This document shows, one piece after another, positions 16,973 to 26,698 of a DNA stretch of 64,000 nt; within the stretch, counting starts at the first letter, position 1, and each line of letters begins with the position of its first letter. Location: positions 2,480,001 through 2,544,000 of the forward strand of contig NZ_CP049916.1 in NCBI RefSeq assembly GCF_011578285.1, in the 5' to 3' direction. This DNA comes from Acinetobacter lanii. Lineage in GTDB: Bacteria; Pseudomonadota; Gammaproteobacteria; Pseudomonadales; Moraxellaceae. The notes beneath the pieces are model-generated. The model was not told the DNA's origin, ran no database searches, and worked only from the letters and a program-made list of their open reading frames with translations. Both the position numbers and the translations under genes were made by a program.

Positions 16973-18391
16973 TTGACAAATATCTCTGGGACTCAAACCA
17001 CAGCTCAACTGAAAAAAAATCTAGTGCTGTGGCATATTATCATTATTGGATTGGCGTATATTCAGCCACTCACTTTATTTGATACGTTCGGTCTTGTATC
17101 AGAAGGAAGTCAAGGTCATGTACCTACTTCCTACATATTTGCTTTAGTTGCAATCTTATTTACCTCCATTAGTTACGGACATATGATTCGTCGTTATCCG
17201 TCATCTGGTTCTGCATATACCTATGCACAAAAATCTATCCACCCGAATGTCGGTTTTATGGTGGGTTGGTCTTCGCTACTCGATTATCTTTTGTCTCCGT
17301 TAGTGAATATTATCTTAGCGGATATTTACCTCAGAGCATTATTTCCTGATGTGAATAATTGGATTTGGGTGATCAGTTTAACTGCAATCATGACCATCAT
17401 TAACTTGTTTGGATCACGCTTTGTGGCGCGATTCAACAGTACCATTGTTGTGGTGCAATTAGGCATTATCTTCTACTTTGTTTATGAAGTTTATCAATTG
17501 CTTACACAGGGCGTCTACGCTGATGGCACCTTAAATCATGACAAAATTGAACTTTGGTCTTTGGCACCGTTTTGGAATGAATTTACCAGTATTGGTGCAT
17601 TAATTGGTGGTGCAACCATTCTGTGCTTCTCTTTTACAGGTTTTGATGCTTTGTCATCATTGGCTGAAGAAACCAAAGATGCTGAAAAAACCTTGCCAAA
17701 AGCGATATTTACCACTGCTTTAATTGCAGGTGTTATTTTTATCATCAGCACCTATTTCATTCAAATTTTCTTCCCAAGTGCAGCAGCCTTGTACTTTAAT
17801 CCTTTAGATGAATCGCAGCCGGTCATGCTTGAAGCATTAGGTAATACCACGATTCTGACTGCGATTACTGGCATTGCATTTAAAACGTTGGTGTTGTATT
17901 TCGCAGTCATTGCTGTACTTGCATCCGGTATTTCTGCACATGCAGGTGTATCTCGCTTGATGTATGTGATGGGTCGAGATGGCGTCATCAACAAGAAAGT
18001 CTTTGGTTATATCAGCCCTAAATTACATACGCCTGTTTACAATATTATTATTGTCGGTGTGATTGCACTCACTGCAGGTTTCTTAGACCTTGAACACATT
18101 GTCAATCTTATTAGTTTTGGTGCATTGACAGCATTCAGCTTCGTAAACTTCTCTGTAATTTCTCGCTATGCTTTACGTGATGGACGCACCAAAACATTTA
18201 AAGAGATCATGAGTTATGTGGTCATTCCATCTTTAGGCTTTGCAAGTGTGTTCTTGATGTGGCTTGAAATTGATGAAATGGCATTAAAACTTGGTTTGGC
18301 ATGGGCCGTATTTGGGGTTGCTTACTTAGCCTACAAAACCCGTGGTTTCCGTCAACCTGCTCCACAACATGATGAATTTAGCGATCATTAA
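16973..18391 (+). CDS. APC-superfamily amino-acid permease
   Basis: The 472-residue inner-membrane protein has about twelve hydrophobic segments, starting with LVLWHIIIIGLAYIQPLTLF. It contains the APC-family pattern FSFTGFDALSSLAEETKDAEKTLPKAI in the middle, typical of amino-acid/polyamine transporters. Translation starts at a TTG at 16973, nine bases after AGAGGA. The substrate is not determinable; proteins of this subgroup are often annotated as putrescine, ethanolamine or amino-acid importers. The leader upstream is about 270 bases and rich in hairpins, suggesting control after transcription initiation. A terminator follows. Confidence 0.85.
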   Translation: MTNISGTQTTAQLKKNLVLWHIIIIGLAYIQPLTLFDTFGLVSEGSQGHVPTSYIFALVAILFTSISYGHMIRRYPSSGSAYTYAQKSIHPNVGFMVGWSSLLDYLLSPLVNIILADIYLRALFPDVNNWIWVISLTAIMTIINLFGSRFVARFNSTIVVVQLGIIFYFVYEVYQLLTQGVYADGTLNHDKIELWSLAPFWNEFTSIGALIGGATILCFSFTGFDALSSLAEETKDAEKTLPKAIFTTALIAGVIFIISTYFIQIFFPSAAALYFNPLDESQPVMLEALGNTTILTAITGIAFKTLVLYFAVIAVLASGISAHAGVSRLMYVMGRDGVINKKVFGYISPKLHTPVYNIIIVGVIALTAGFLDLEHIVNLISFGALTAFSFVNFSVISRYALRDGRTKTFKEIMSYVVIPSLGFASVFLMWLEIDEMALKLGLAWAVFGVAYLAYKTRGFRQPAPQHDEFSDH

Positions 18392-18410
18392 TCGTTAAAT
18401 CACATCCTAT

Positions 18411-18437
18411 AAAAAAGGCGCTCAATGCGCCTTTTTT
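18411..18437. terminator. bidirectional terminator after the permease
   Basis: AAAAAAGGCGC pairs with GCGCCTTTTTT around TCAAT. It lies between the permease and the convergent secreted-protein gene. Confidence 0.85.
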
Positions 18438-18472
18438 ATTTGTTAGATTTTAATCTTTTCCTCAGTTGCAGG

Positions 18473-19039
18473 TTATTTAATTCGACAATTGAATCCCATT
18501 TTGGTATCCACCACATTATTTTTATAACCTAAACTTTGAATAAAAGAATCACGATCTTTCAAGACCGCCTGATCTTTTTGAGGCAATCTGAGTTTATTGT
18601 CTATCGCTAATTTATAGGTTTCATTGACGATACGTTGATAAATCCCACATACCTCCTGACGTTTCGGTTTGGTCAATTGACGCCCACCGGTCCAGGTTCG
18701 TTCGAAGTCTTCCGCTTTTAAGGTTTTTCCCCATTCATCAATACTCGCCACCATCCACTTTTGCATACGGTTTAGACCTTCACGGATTTCTGCTTGCGTC
18801 AAAGGTTTAACTTCCAGCTCATTCGGTTTTTCATTGGCTAAGACTGCGGTAGAAGCAGTTGCATTCAACTCAGTCTGGCTTGAATGTGGCGTCATTTGCT
18901 CATCTACAGGCTGTGGTTGTTCTGTTAAATTTTCCTGTTGCGGTGCTGTTGCGGCAAATATTGCCGTTGATACTGAAAGGATTGAAAGTGCCATCAATGG
19001 CTGTAAATAGTGTTTTAACTTTTGCATGTTGAACTTCAT
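18473..19039 (-). CDS. Secreted protein of unknown function
   Basis: The 188-residue product has a Sec signal peptide (basic KLKHY, hydrophobic PLMALSILSVSTAIFA, then a likely AFA/A cleavage site near residue 30). A low-complexity Gln/Thr/Pro/Glu linker follows to about residue 80, then a folded C-terminal domain of about 100 residues with two cysteines (VCGIYQRIV and GFNCRIK) that could form a disulfide. A second in-frame ATG four codons downstream is an alternative start. I do not recognise the family. It stands alone between the permease terminator and the trmL terminator. Confidence 0.7.
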   Translation of the reverse strand: MKFNMQKLKHYLQPLMALSILSVSTAIFAATAPQQENLTEQPQPVDEQMTPHSSQTELNATASTAVLANEKPNELEVKPLTQAEIREGLNRMQKWMVASIDEWGKTLKAEDFERTWTGGRQLTKPKRQEVCGIYQRIVNETYKLAIDNKLRLPQKDQAVLKDRDSFIQSLGYKNNVVDTKMGFNCRIK

Positions 19040-19114
19040 GTATATTTTTAAAATCTTTCATTTTTTATAACCAATATTCAGCGCGATATGAAGCTTTATT
19101 TGCCCCTCGTTACA

Positions 19115-19145
19115 TAAAAAAAGCCACCTCGAAGGTAGCTTTTCT
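19115..19145 (-). terminator. terminator after trmL
   Basis: AAAAGCCACCT pairs with AGGTAGCTTTT around a short TCGA loop with one mismatch. The A-run on the plus strand gives a U-run for the serS-cysG-trmL transcript on the minus strand. Confidence 0.75.
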
Positions 19146-19168
19146 CTGTTTTCAATTTAGCTTAGCTG

Positions 19169-19648
19169 TTAAGAGAGTTCTTTAAAGCCTTGTTGACGCC
19201 AAGCCTCATACACAATCACTGCAGTCGCATTGGATAAGTTTAAGCTACGTGAATTGGCTGCCATCGGTAAGCGAATCCAATGCTGTTGTGGGAACAACAT
19301 GCGTATAGCTTCAGGCAAACCGCGTGTTTCAGGCCCCATGAGTAATGCCACAGGACGGTTTAAATCAGAAGTATGTGGGGTTTCAGTGCCTTTGGTGGTC
19401 AATGGATAAATGGCGTCCAACCCAATGCCCTGCTCAGCCAAATTCGCTAAACATTCATCGAAGTTTTCCCAAATCTGCATGCGCGCCCATTCGTGATAGT
19501 CCAATCCAGCACGTTTCAGCTTTTTGTCATCTAACTCAAAACCTAAGGGCTTAACCACATGCAGTTGTGCGCCAGTATTGGCACACAAACGAATGATATT
19601 GCCTGTGTTTGCAGGAATTTCTGGTTCATACAATACGACATGAATCAC
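19169..19648 (-). CDS. trmL: tRNA (cytidine/uridine-34-2'-O)-methyltransferase TrmL
   Basis: TrmL 2'-O-methylates the wobble base of certain leucine tRNAs. The 159-residue protein is a minimal SPOUT enzyme: [18 protein letters not shown] near the N terminus, [14 protein letters not shown] for the first part of the SAM knot and [18 protein letters not shown] for the knotted C terminus. It lies 37 bases downstream of cysG in the same orientation and ends at a terminator, making it the last gene of a serS-cysG-trmL unit. Confidence 0.94.
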   Translation of the reverse strand: MIHVVLYEPEIPANTGNIIRLCANTGAQLHVVKPLGFELDDKKLKRAGLDYHEWARMQIWENFDECLANLAEQGIGLDAIYPLTTKGTETPHTSDLNRPVALLMGPETRGLPEAIRMLFPQQHWIRLPMAANSRSLNLSNATAVIVYEAWRQQGFKELS

Positions 19649-19685
19649 GGGAGATCTCTTCTATAAATAAAGGTGGCTAAGCCCA

Positions 19686-21062
19686 TTAGGCTAGCCACTG
19701 AAGTTGTTCACGCAGTTTAACCACTTCACCAATAATGGTGAGCGTCGGTGCTTGAATTTGATGTTCAGACACTTTAGAGGCGATATCTGCCAAAGTTCCG
19801 ACCACCACTTTCTGCTCAGGCGTAGTCCCTTTTGAAACAAGCGCCACAGGCATGTCTGCCCGTTGACCATGTTCAATTAAGCGTTGACAGATTTTTTCTA
19901 AACCGACCAATCCCATGTATAAAACAAGGGTCTGATTTTCATAGACCAATTCACTCCAAGGCAATTCAGGCGAACCTTCTTTTAAATGCCCTGTCAGAAA
20001 ACGTACACTTTGTGCATAGTCACGATGGGTCAGCGGAATACCGGCATAGGCTGAACAACCTGAAGCTGCGGTAATCCCCGGCACCACCTGAAAACTCACC
20101 CCAGCTTCATACAGCTCTTGAATTTCTTCACCGCCACGCCCAAAAATAAACGGATCACCGCCTTTCAAACGACAAACCCGTTTACCTTGCTTGGCATATT
20201 CTACCAGCAAAGCATTGATGCCCTCTTGAGGCACCGCATGATTGGAACGTGCTTTACCGACATAGATCTTCTCTGCATCACGGCGGCACAAATCCATAAT
20301 CGGTTTCGACACCAAACGATCGTAAATCACCACATCGGCTTGTTGCATCATACGCAAGGCTTTTAGCGTGAGTAATTCTGGGTCGCCCGGACCAGCACCG
20401 ACCAAGTACACTTCGCCTTTCGGAGTGGTCCACTCAGTTAAAGCTTGCTCAATCAATTGATCGGCTTCATCAAGATTGTCATTAAACACCTGTTCCTTGA
20501 GTCGGCTGGCATACAGCTCTTCCCAAAAAATACGGCGTTCATCAGGATTGGCAATTTTAGCTTTGACTGCTGGACGCCATTTCCCTGAAAATTCAGCGAG
20601 CTTACCCATCCCATGGGGAATACTGGTTTCCAATTGCGTGCGGATTTGACGAGATAAAACAGGCGATGTGCCATTGCTGGCAACAGAAACAATCAATGGC
20701 GAACGATCAATAATCGCAGGCACCATAAATCGACAATGCGGTGGATCATCAACACTATTCACCAATACATTTTTGGCTTCACATGCGACAAAAACAGATT
20801 GGTTCACTGCTGCATCATTGGTCGCAGCAATCACTAAACGATAATGATTTAAAGGACATTCTAAGCTGAATGGTGCTTGGACATATTGCCCTTGGCTTTG
20901 CTGCACCAAAGACAATAAATTGGCTTCAATGTCAGGAGCGATGACATCGATCACCGCACCTGCTTTTGCCAATAACACCGCCTTACGATAGGCAATGTGT
21001 CCACCACCGACAATCAGACAAGGTTGCTGTTGCAACTTTAAGGAGATTGGAAAAATATCCAC
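19686..21062 (-). CDS. cysG: Siroheme synthase CysG
   Basis: CysG is a fused enzyme that methylates uroporphyrinogen III, then oxidises precorrin-2 and inserts iron to give siroheme, the cofactor of sulfite and nitrite reductases. The N-terminal half has the NAD site LIVGGGHIAYRKAVLLAKAG and the dehydrogenase/chelatase region; the C-terminal half has VGAGPGDPELLTLKALR and the GGDPFIFGRGGEE methyltransferase motifs. The start is taken as GTG at 21062 (product begins MDIFPISLKL, 458 residues) because GAGG lies six bases upstream. It follows serS after 81 bases. It connects heme synthesis (hemA) with the sulfur genes at 53-59 kb. Confidence 0.95.
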   Translation of the reverse strand: MDIFPISLKLQQQPCLIVGGGHIAYRKAVLLAKAGAVIDVIAPDIEANLLSLVQQSQGQYVQAPFSLECPLNHYRLVIAATNDAAVNQSVFVACEAKNVLVNSVDDPPHCRFMVPAIIDRSPLIVSVASNGTSPVLSRQIRTQLETSIPHGMGKLAEFSGKWRPAVKAKIANPDERRIFWEELYASRLKEQVFNDNLDEADQLIEQALTEWTTPKGEVYLVGAGPGDPELLTLKALRMMQQADVVIYDRLVSKPIMDLCRRDAEKIYVGKARSNHAVPQEGINALLVEYAKQGKRVCRLKGGDPFIFGRGGEEIQELYEAGVSFQVVPGITAASGCSAYAGIPLTHRDYAQSVRFLTGHLKEGSPELPWSELVYENQTLVLYMGLVGLEKICQRLIEHGQRADMPVALVSKGTTPEQKVVVGTLADIASKVSEHQIQAPTLTIIGEVVKLREQLQWLA

Positions 21063-21143
21063 ACATGACCTCAATATTTAAGTTCTGACTGTCTAAAGCA
21101 ATTTCTATGCACAAGGTACATAGGATTTACAAACTAAAATCAA

Positions 21144-22460
<1,317 letters not shown>

Positions 22461-22532
22461 TCAAGTCTAAAAATACAGTAAAGTGACTTTCAGCTGTGCC
22501 TTATTAAAGCAATTTGCTTAAAAAAGACAAAA

Positions 22533-23342
22533 TCACTCCTCTGGGGAATATTCAGGGAGTTGCGGTAAATATTGCGGTTTGATCAATGATTTAATCCGTA
22601 TAAATGGTACGGCCAATTCCGTAATTCCTTCGGCATACGAGGCCAATTCGTACAGCGGATAGACAAACACTAAACCGGTGCCGTTATAGTAGAAATTGTC
22701 ACTGAGCTGAAATTTTTCTCGCTCAATATTGTGCTCTGACAGCCACATTAAATTGGCATTATAAACGGCATTCTTCAGCGCATCTTGCTGACCAGATGCA
22801 ATCAATTGATCAACACTAATCCGTTTTTTATTCTTTAAATCAAAATTTACATATTCATTATGATAAGAGCCATGTGCCGCACCTGCATTATATGAACGTG
22901 TACTCAATTCAAACGATGCGATGGCTTGATTTTGCCCCATATAACGCACTCGAGCAGAGGCTTGACTCAACTTATTTTCAGCAACCTCTTGTTCAGCCTT
23001 ATTTTTAGGATTTGACATGAAAGCGACTGGATAGGCTTTTTTAATCCGCTCTTCAAAATATTGATCAATCCACTGATGATTGGTCTGTATGGTTTGAAAC
23101 GCATAATCTGTACATCCATCCTCTTCACAGACACGCTTTTGCGCTGTCTCCATTGGACGAGTTTTTGCCTCAATCCAATAGCTTTCTACCGTTTTCTCTT
23201 GACCATGTTGCGCTATGGCTGTCGAAGCCTGTGATTCATCATGTTGAGGTGGTTGTTTCGGTTGACAGCCTAAAAGCCCTAGACATGCCAATACCCCCAA
23301 TCCAGACAATATGATTTTCTTATCGTGTTTAAATACCCACAT
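22533..23342 (-). CDS. DUF3298 (RsiV-like C-terminal domain) lipoprotein
   Basis: The 269-residue protein has a lipoprotein signal peptide with lipobox LLGC (Cys26), so it should be anchored in the envelope. The C-terminal part matches DUF3298: NAGAAHGSYHNEYVNFDLKN, then the RISVDQLI segment and LASYAEGITELAVPFIRIK. In Gram-positive RsiV this domain binds lysozyme on an anti-sigma factor, but no sigma-binding region or transmembrane anti-sigma architecture is present here, so the function is open. Two cysteines (VCEEDGCTD) could form a local disulfide. Confidence 0.8.
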   Translation of the reverse strand: MWVFKHDKKIILSGLGVLACLGLLGCQPKQPPQHDESQASTAIAQHGQEKTVESYWIEAKTRPMETAQKRVCEEDGCTDYAFQTIQTNHQWIDQYFEERIKKAYPVAFMSNPKNKAEQEVAENKLSQASARVRYMGQNQAIASFELSTRSYNAGAAHGSYHNEYVNFDLKNKKRISVDQLIASGQQDALKNAVYNANLMWLSEHNIEREKFQLSDNFYYNGTGLVFVYPLYELASYAEGITELAVPFIRIKSLIKPQYLPQLPEYSPEE

Positions 23343-23474
23343 ACGCTACGTCCAAATAAAAAACTTCATCGAGTATACAAAACACGGTCTTAAAACCGCA
23401 TTTAATTTTGTATGCAATAGATCTCTTACAAAAGTCGAAAAATCTTTAAAATGAAATAATAAAATAAAGAATGA

Positions 23475-23580
23475 AGGGTTCCTTTTTACTTTGTGAGAAG
23501 GTCTGGATGAGGAAAATTTTCATATAAATCCTCTCCCTAACCCTCCCCTTTAAAAGGAGAGGGAACTTTCATTATGAATT
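23475..23580. repeat. intergenic palindromic repeat, copy A
   Basis: The core CCCTCCCCTT/AAGGAGAGGG (23541-23563) forms a hairpin with a T/A-rich loop. It is preceded by CTCTCCCTAA and a further segment that is also rich in CCTC/GAGG-type stems. The right flank (about 25 bases from 23556) closely matches the flank of the copy at 42.67 kb next to the DUF559 gene, so it is a dispersed family rather than a simple terminator. Confidence 0.65.
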
Positions 23581-23655
23581 AAATTGTGGTTAAAGTTTAA
23601 TTTATGCAAGAAATCCAATCTCAAACGCACATCTCATCTTTCAATGAAGACAAAT

Positions 23656-23683
23656 AAAAAAAACGGTCCTCAGACCGTTTTTT
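23656..23683 (-). terminator. terminator after lolA
   Basis: AAAAAACGGTC pairs with GACCGTTTTTT around CTCA, with an A-run on the plus strand that becomes a U-run downstream of lolA. Confidence 0.85.
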
Positions 23684-23713
23684 AGATGTTAGCAATACTG
23701 CCTTTGGCAAGCA

Positions 23714-24409
23714 TTACTGATCGATAATATCTGTACCTTTAGGCGGTGCAAAATTAAAGGTTGAATCTGGAATGCTTGGATTCACTTTCACATTGTTAAA
23801 ACGTACATAAGTGGTTTGACCGAGTGAGTCTTCCAAAATCATCAGGCTTGGTGCTTTATTGGTACCAAAACTGATGGTTAGGCTTTGGAAAGCTGAATCT
23901 TTTTGTTTCGGGAACAAGGTGTAATAGGTTTTACCATTGTTTGGCTGCGTCACACGATACGACTTCATGATCTGCGCTGTATTGCCTGACAATAACAATG
24001 CAGGGGTATTCGCCACCTGTTCATCTAGATTTTGACGAACCGCTTGTTGTAAGTCAGGGTCATAGATCCACACCATTTTACCTGTAGTCGCAATGGTCTG
24101 TTTAGATGGTGAAGTGGTCTCCCAATAGAACTTACCCGGACGTGCAACTTTCATCACCCCTTTAAAGGTCTGATTCATATGTTGCGCGCCTAAACCTTTC
24201 TTCTGTGGTGCTTTTGCACTTGAAGATGCTTTAGTGGTTTGTTCAAAATTGGCACTTAAACTTTTAATACCATTCAACTGCTGAATCAAATTCGCTGTTG
24301 CCTGTTGCTCCGATGCAGCTGTTGCTGCCCAAACAGGCGTACTGATGATCGGTGCAAGTAGCGTCGCACTGACTACGACTGCACTCATGGTTTTACGAAG
24401 CATATTCAT
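23714..24409 (-). CDS. lolA: Periplasmic lipoprotein carrier LolA
   Basis: LolA takes lipoproteins released by LolCDE across the periplasm to LolB. The 231-residue precursor has a Sec signal peptide cleaved near STPVWA/ATA (about residue 28). Then come LSANFEQTTKAS, GVMKVARPGKFYWE and the MVWIYDPDLQQAV segment typical of the LolA half-barrel. The first ATG (24409) is preferred because AAGGTG lies six bases upstream. An Ala/Lys/Gly-rich insertion (about residues 60-80) is longer than in E. coli LolA. The cognate receptor LolB is at 3.3 kb. Confidence 0.94.
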   Translation of the reverse strand: MNMLRKTMSAVVVSATLLAPIISTPVWAATAASEQQATANLIQQLNGIKSLSANFEQTTKASSSAKAPQKKGLGAQHMNQTFKGVMKVARPGKFYWETTSPSKQTIATTGKMVWIYDPDLQQAVRQNLDEQVANTPALLLSGNTAQIMKSYRVTQPNNGKTYYTLFPKQKDSAFQSLTISFGTNKAPSLMILEDSLGQTTYVRFNNVKVNPSIPDSTFNFAPPKGTDIIDQ

Positions 24410-24633
24410 GTATTCACCTTTTTATCAGTTTGCATCACAGCATATTTAAGAATGATTTATCTTAAACCAAATCAAGGCGCTAATAATTGAGAAAATAAGA
24501 AGATTTGTATGGTTATTTTGAAAATACAGCCAAAAATATCCATCATGATGGAGATTCAGCCAACTTTATAGCATGGATGACTTGTTTTAAAAGGTCTGTT
24601 GACTTTATTAAGTCCGATTCAAATTTCAGACAT

Positions 24634-24663
24634 AAAAAAACCCACATCAAATGTGGGTTTTTC
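24634..24663 (-). terminator. terminator after rpmA
   Basis: AAAAACCCACAT pairs with ATGTGGGTTTTT around CAA, giving a U-run on the minus strand after rplU-rpmA. Confidence 0.85.
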
Positions 24664-24681
24664 GTGCTATGCAGCTAAAAC

Positions 24682-24939
24682 TTATACAGTTTCAACAGAT
24701 ACATAACGACGGCCAAATTGACCTTTCACTTCAAATTTGATCACGCCATCAGCGGTAGCAAATAAAGTGTGGTCACGGCCCATACCAACGTTAGCACCAG
24801 CGTGGAATTCAGTACCACGTTGACGAACGATGATGTTACCAGCAGTCACAGCTTGACCACCGTACATTTTAACGCCTAACATTTTAGGGTTCGAGTCACG
24901 ACCGTTACGTGTCGAACCACCAGCTTTTTTAGTAGCCAT
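24682..24939 (-). CDS. rpmA: 50S ribosomal protein bL27
   Basis: bL27 reaches the peptidyl-transferase centre with its N-terminal tail. The 85-residue product starts [16 protein letters not shown], so no Firmicutes-type cleavable extension is present, and contains the [16 protein letters not shown] core. It is 18 bases downstream of rplU, the universal pair. Confidence 0.98.
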   Translation of the reverse strand: MATKKAGGSTRNGRDSNPKMLGVKMYGGQAVTAGNIIVRQRGTEFHAGANVGMGRDHTLFATADGVIKFEVKGQFGRRYVSVETV

Positions 24940-24957
24940 GTGTCATAATCCTCGTAA

Positions 24958-25269
24958 TTAGCCTGAAATAGCAGTAATTTTCAACTCGGTAAACCATTGA
25001 CGGTGACCTTGTTGTTTACGGTAATGTTTACGACGACGCATTTTGATAATACGGATTTTGTCGTGACGACCGTGGCTAACTACTTCAGCAGTTACTGTAG
25101 CACCAGCAACAACTGGAGCACCAATTTGAATGCTTTCGCCGTTTACTAGCATCAATACGTCATCAAACGTAATTGTTGAACCAGTTTCAGCTTTTAACAA
25201 TTCTACTTTAAGGGTTTCACCCTCAACAACACGGTGTTGTTTACCACCGGTTTGGATTACTGCGTACAT
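24958..25269 (-). CDS. rplU: 50S ribosomal protein bL21
   Basis: bL21 binds 23S rRNA during large-subunit assembly. The 103-residue product starts [14 protein letters not shown] at 25269 with GGAG at a suitable spacing; the frame extends five codons upstream but that start is not needed. Conserved features include a C-terminal [20 protein letters not shown]. rplU-rpmA is divergent from the prenyl synthase gene ispB, as in many Gammaproteobacteria. Confidence 0.98.
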   Translation of the reverse strand: MYAVIQTGGKQHRVVEGETLKVELLKAETGSTITFDDVLMLVNGESIQIGAPVVAGATVTAEVVSHGRHDKIRIIKMRRRKHYRKQQGHRQWFTELKITAISG

Positions 25270-25321
25270 ATTGTACTCCAACATGCCCGTGTCGTCGTGC
25301 CGATAAAGGAATATACCGATC

Positions 25322-25351
25322 TTAATACGAACGCCACTGGGGGTTATTCAA
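25322..25351 (-). promoter_or_regulatory. candidate sigma-70 promoter of rplU-rpmA
   Basis: On the minus strand TTGAAT and TATTAA are separated by 18 bases, about 55 bases upstream of the rplU ATG. Both hexamers are within two bases of consensus. Confidence 0.4.
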
Positions 25352-25689
25352 GGGCATCGATTTTAAGTGATAATCAAATAAACAACAAGGTATTTTATCT
25401 AATTCTTAACGCCAGTCTATTTTTGATAAAAATGAAGCACTCCGCAGCACGCTTGCCTGATGTTTTTTATTCTTTTTTTGTGAATTTTAGATTGAAATAT
25501 AAACATGTTCAGCTACTATTGACGCAAAATCAAACAGACAAGACTTAAATCTTTGTAGCGTTTTTTGGACAGATAAAGAACAAATCATTAATATTCGTCA
25601 AGATAACTCATTTCTCAAGCAACAAAACCAGTCGTTAGTTGCTACACTAGCATTCGATTGAAGCGGATTTTTAGAGGACTCCCAGCACC
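25352..25689. other. A+T-rich divergent intergenic region between rplU and ispB
   Basis: About 340 bases without a credible gene. A short open frame crosses it but has no ribosome site and atypical composition. TGCTACACT at 25640-25648 could be an extended -10 element for ispB. Nothing else stands out. Confidence 0.5.
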
Positions 25690-26667
25690 ATGACCATCGA
25701 TTTTAAGCAAGATATTCTTTCCCCAGTTGCTACCGAATTTGCAGCAATGGATAAGCTTATTAACGAAGGCATTAGCTCTAAAGTTGCTTTAGTCATGGCA
25801 GTGAGCAAGCATGTGGTCGAAGCAGGTGGCAAGCGTATGCGCCCTGTGATGTGTTTACTTGCAGCACGTGCCTGTGGTCTCACCAATTTGGACAATGCAC
25901 AAAAGTTAGCGGCCATTATTGAAATGCTCCATACCGCAACCTTGGTGCATGATGATGTCGTCGATGAATCTGGTCTGCGCCGTGGTCGCCCTACTGCCAA
26001 TGCCACATGGAACAATCAAACCGCTGTTTTGGTTGGTGATTTTCTGATTTCTCGTGCATTTGACTTACTGGTTGATTTGAATGACATGGTGCTACTCAAA
26101 GACTTCTCTACCGGGACCTGTGAGATTGCCGAAGGTGAAGTACTACAACTTCAAGCGCAACATCAACCTGATACCGATGAAGCGACTTATTTAGATATTA
26201 TTCATGGCAAAACTTCGCGCCTATTTGAATTGGCTACCGAAGGTGCAGCGATTTTAGCGGGAACGGATCAGTACCGTGTGCCACTTCGCAAATATGCGGG
26301 TCATTTTGGTAATGCCTTCCAAATCATTGATGATATTTTAGATTACACCTCGGATGCTGAAACCTTAGGTAAAAATATCGGGGATGACCTGATGGAAGGT
26401 AAACCAACCCTACCTTTAATTGCCGCTTTACAAAACACCACCGGTGCAGATCACCAATTGATTCGTAAAAGTATTACGACCGGTGGTACCGATGATTTAG
26501 CGCGTGTGATTGAAATCGTGCATCAGTCTGGTGCATTGGATTACTGTCGTAAACGTGCGATTGAGGAAACACAGGCTTCTTTAGCAGCATTGCAACATCT
26601 CCCTGATTCGATTTACCGTCAGTCATTGACTCAACTGGCTCAATTGGCATTAAATCGAATCCAATAA
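25690..26667 (+). CDS. ispB: Polyprenyl diphosphate synthase (octaprenyl/nonaprenyl)
   Basis: The enzyme extends farnesyl diphosphate with isopentenyl diphosphate to the C40-C45 chain used as the ubiquinone tail. The 325-residue protein has both aspartate-rich motifs, DDVVD (88-92) and DDILD (213-217), plus GGKRMRP (46-52) for IPP binding and the HGKTSRLFE segment. In Acinetobacter the usual quinone is Q-9, so the product may be nonaprenyl diphosphate; chain length is not readable with certainty. A GAGGA site precedes the ATG. Confidence 0.93.
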   Translation: MTIDFKQDILSPVATEFAAMDKLINEGISSKVALVMAVSKHVVEAGGKRMRPVMCLLAARACGLTNLDNAQKLAAIIEMLHTATLVHDDVVDESGLRRGRPTANATWNNQTAVLVGDFLISRAFDLLVDLNDMVLLKDFSTGTCEIAEGEVLQLQAQHQPDTDEATYLDIIHGKTSRLFELATEGAAILAGTDQYRVPLRKYAGHFGNAFQIIDDILDYTSDAETLGKNIGDDLMEGKPTLPLIAALQNTTGADHQLIRKSITTGGTDDLARVIEIVHQSGALDYCRKRAIEETQASLAALQHLPDSIYRQSLTQLAQLALNRIQ

Positions 26668-26698
26668 AACTTGATAATAATTCGTTTTAACTTTGCCT

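Noticed and set aside
25234..25548. Open frame of 104 codons on the plus strand between rplU and ispB
   Set aside because: It starts inside rplU, lacks a ribosome site, has no recognisable domain and crosses the promoter region of two core genes.
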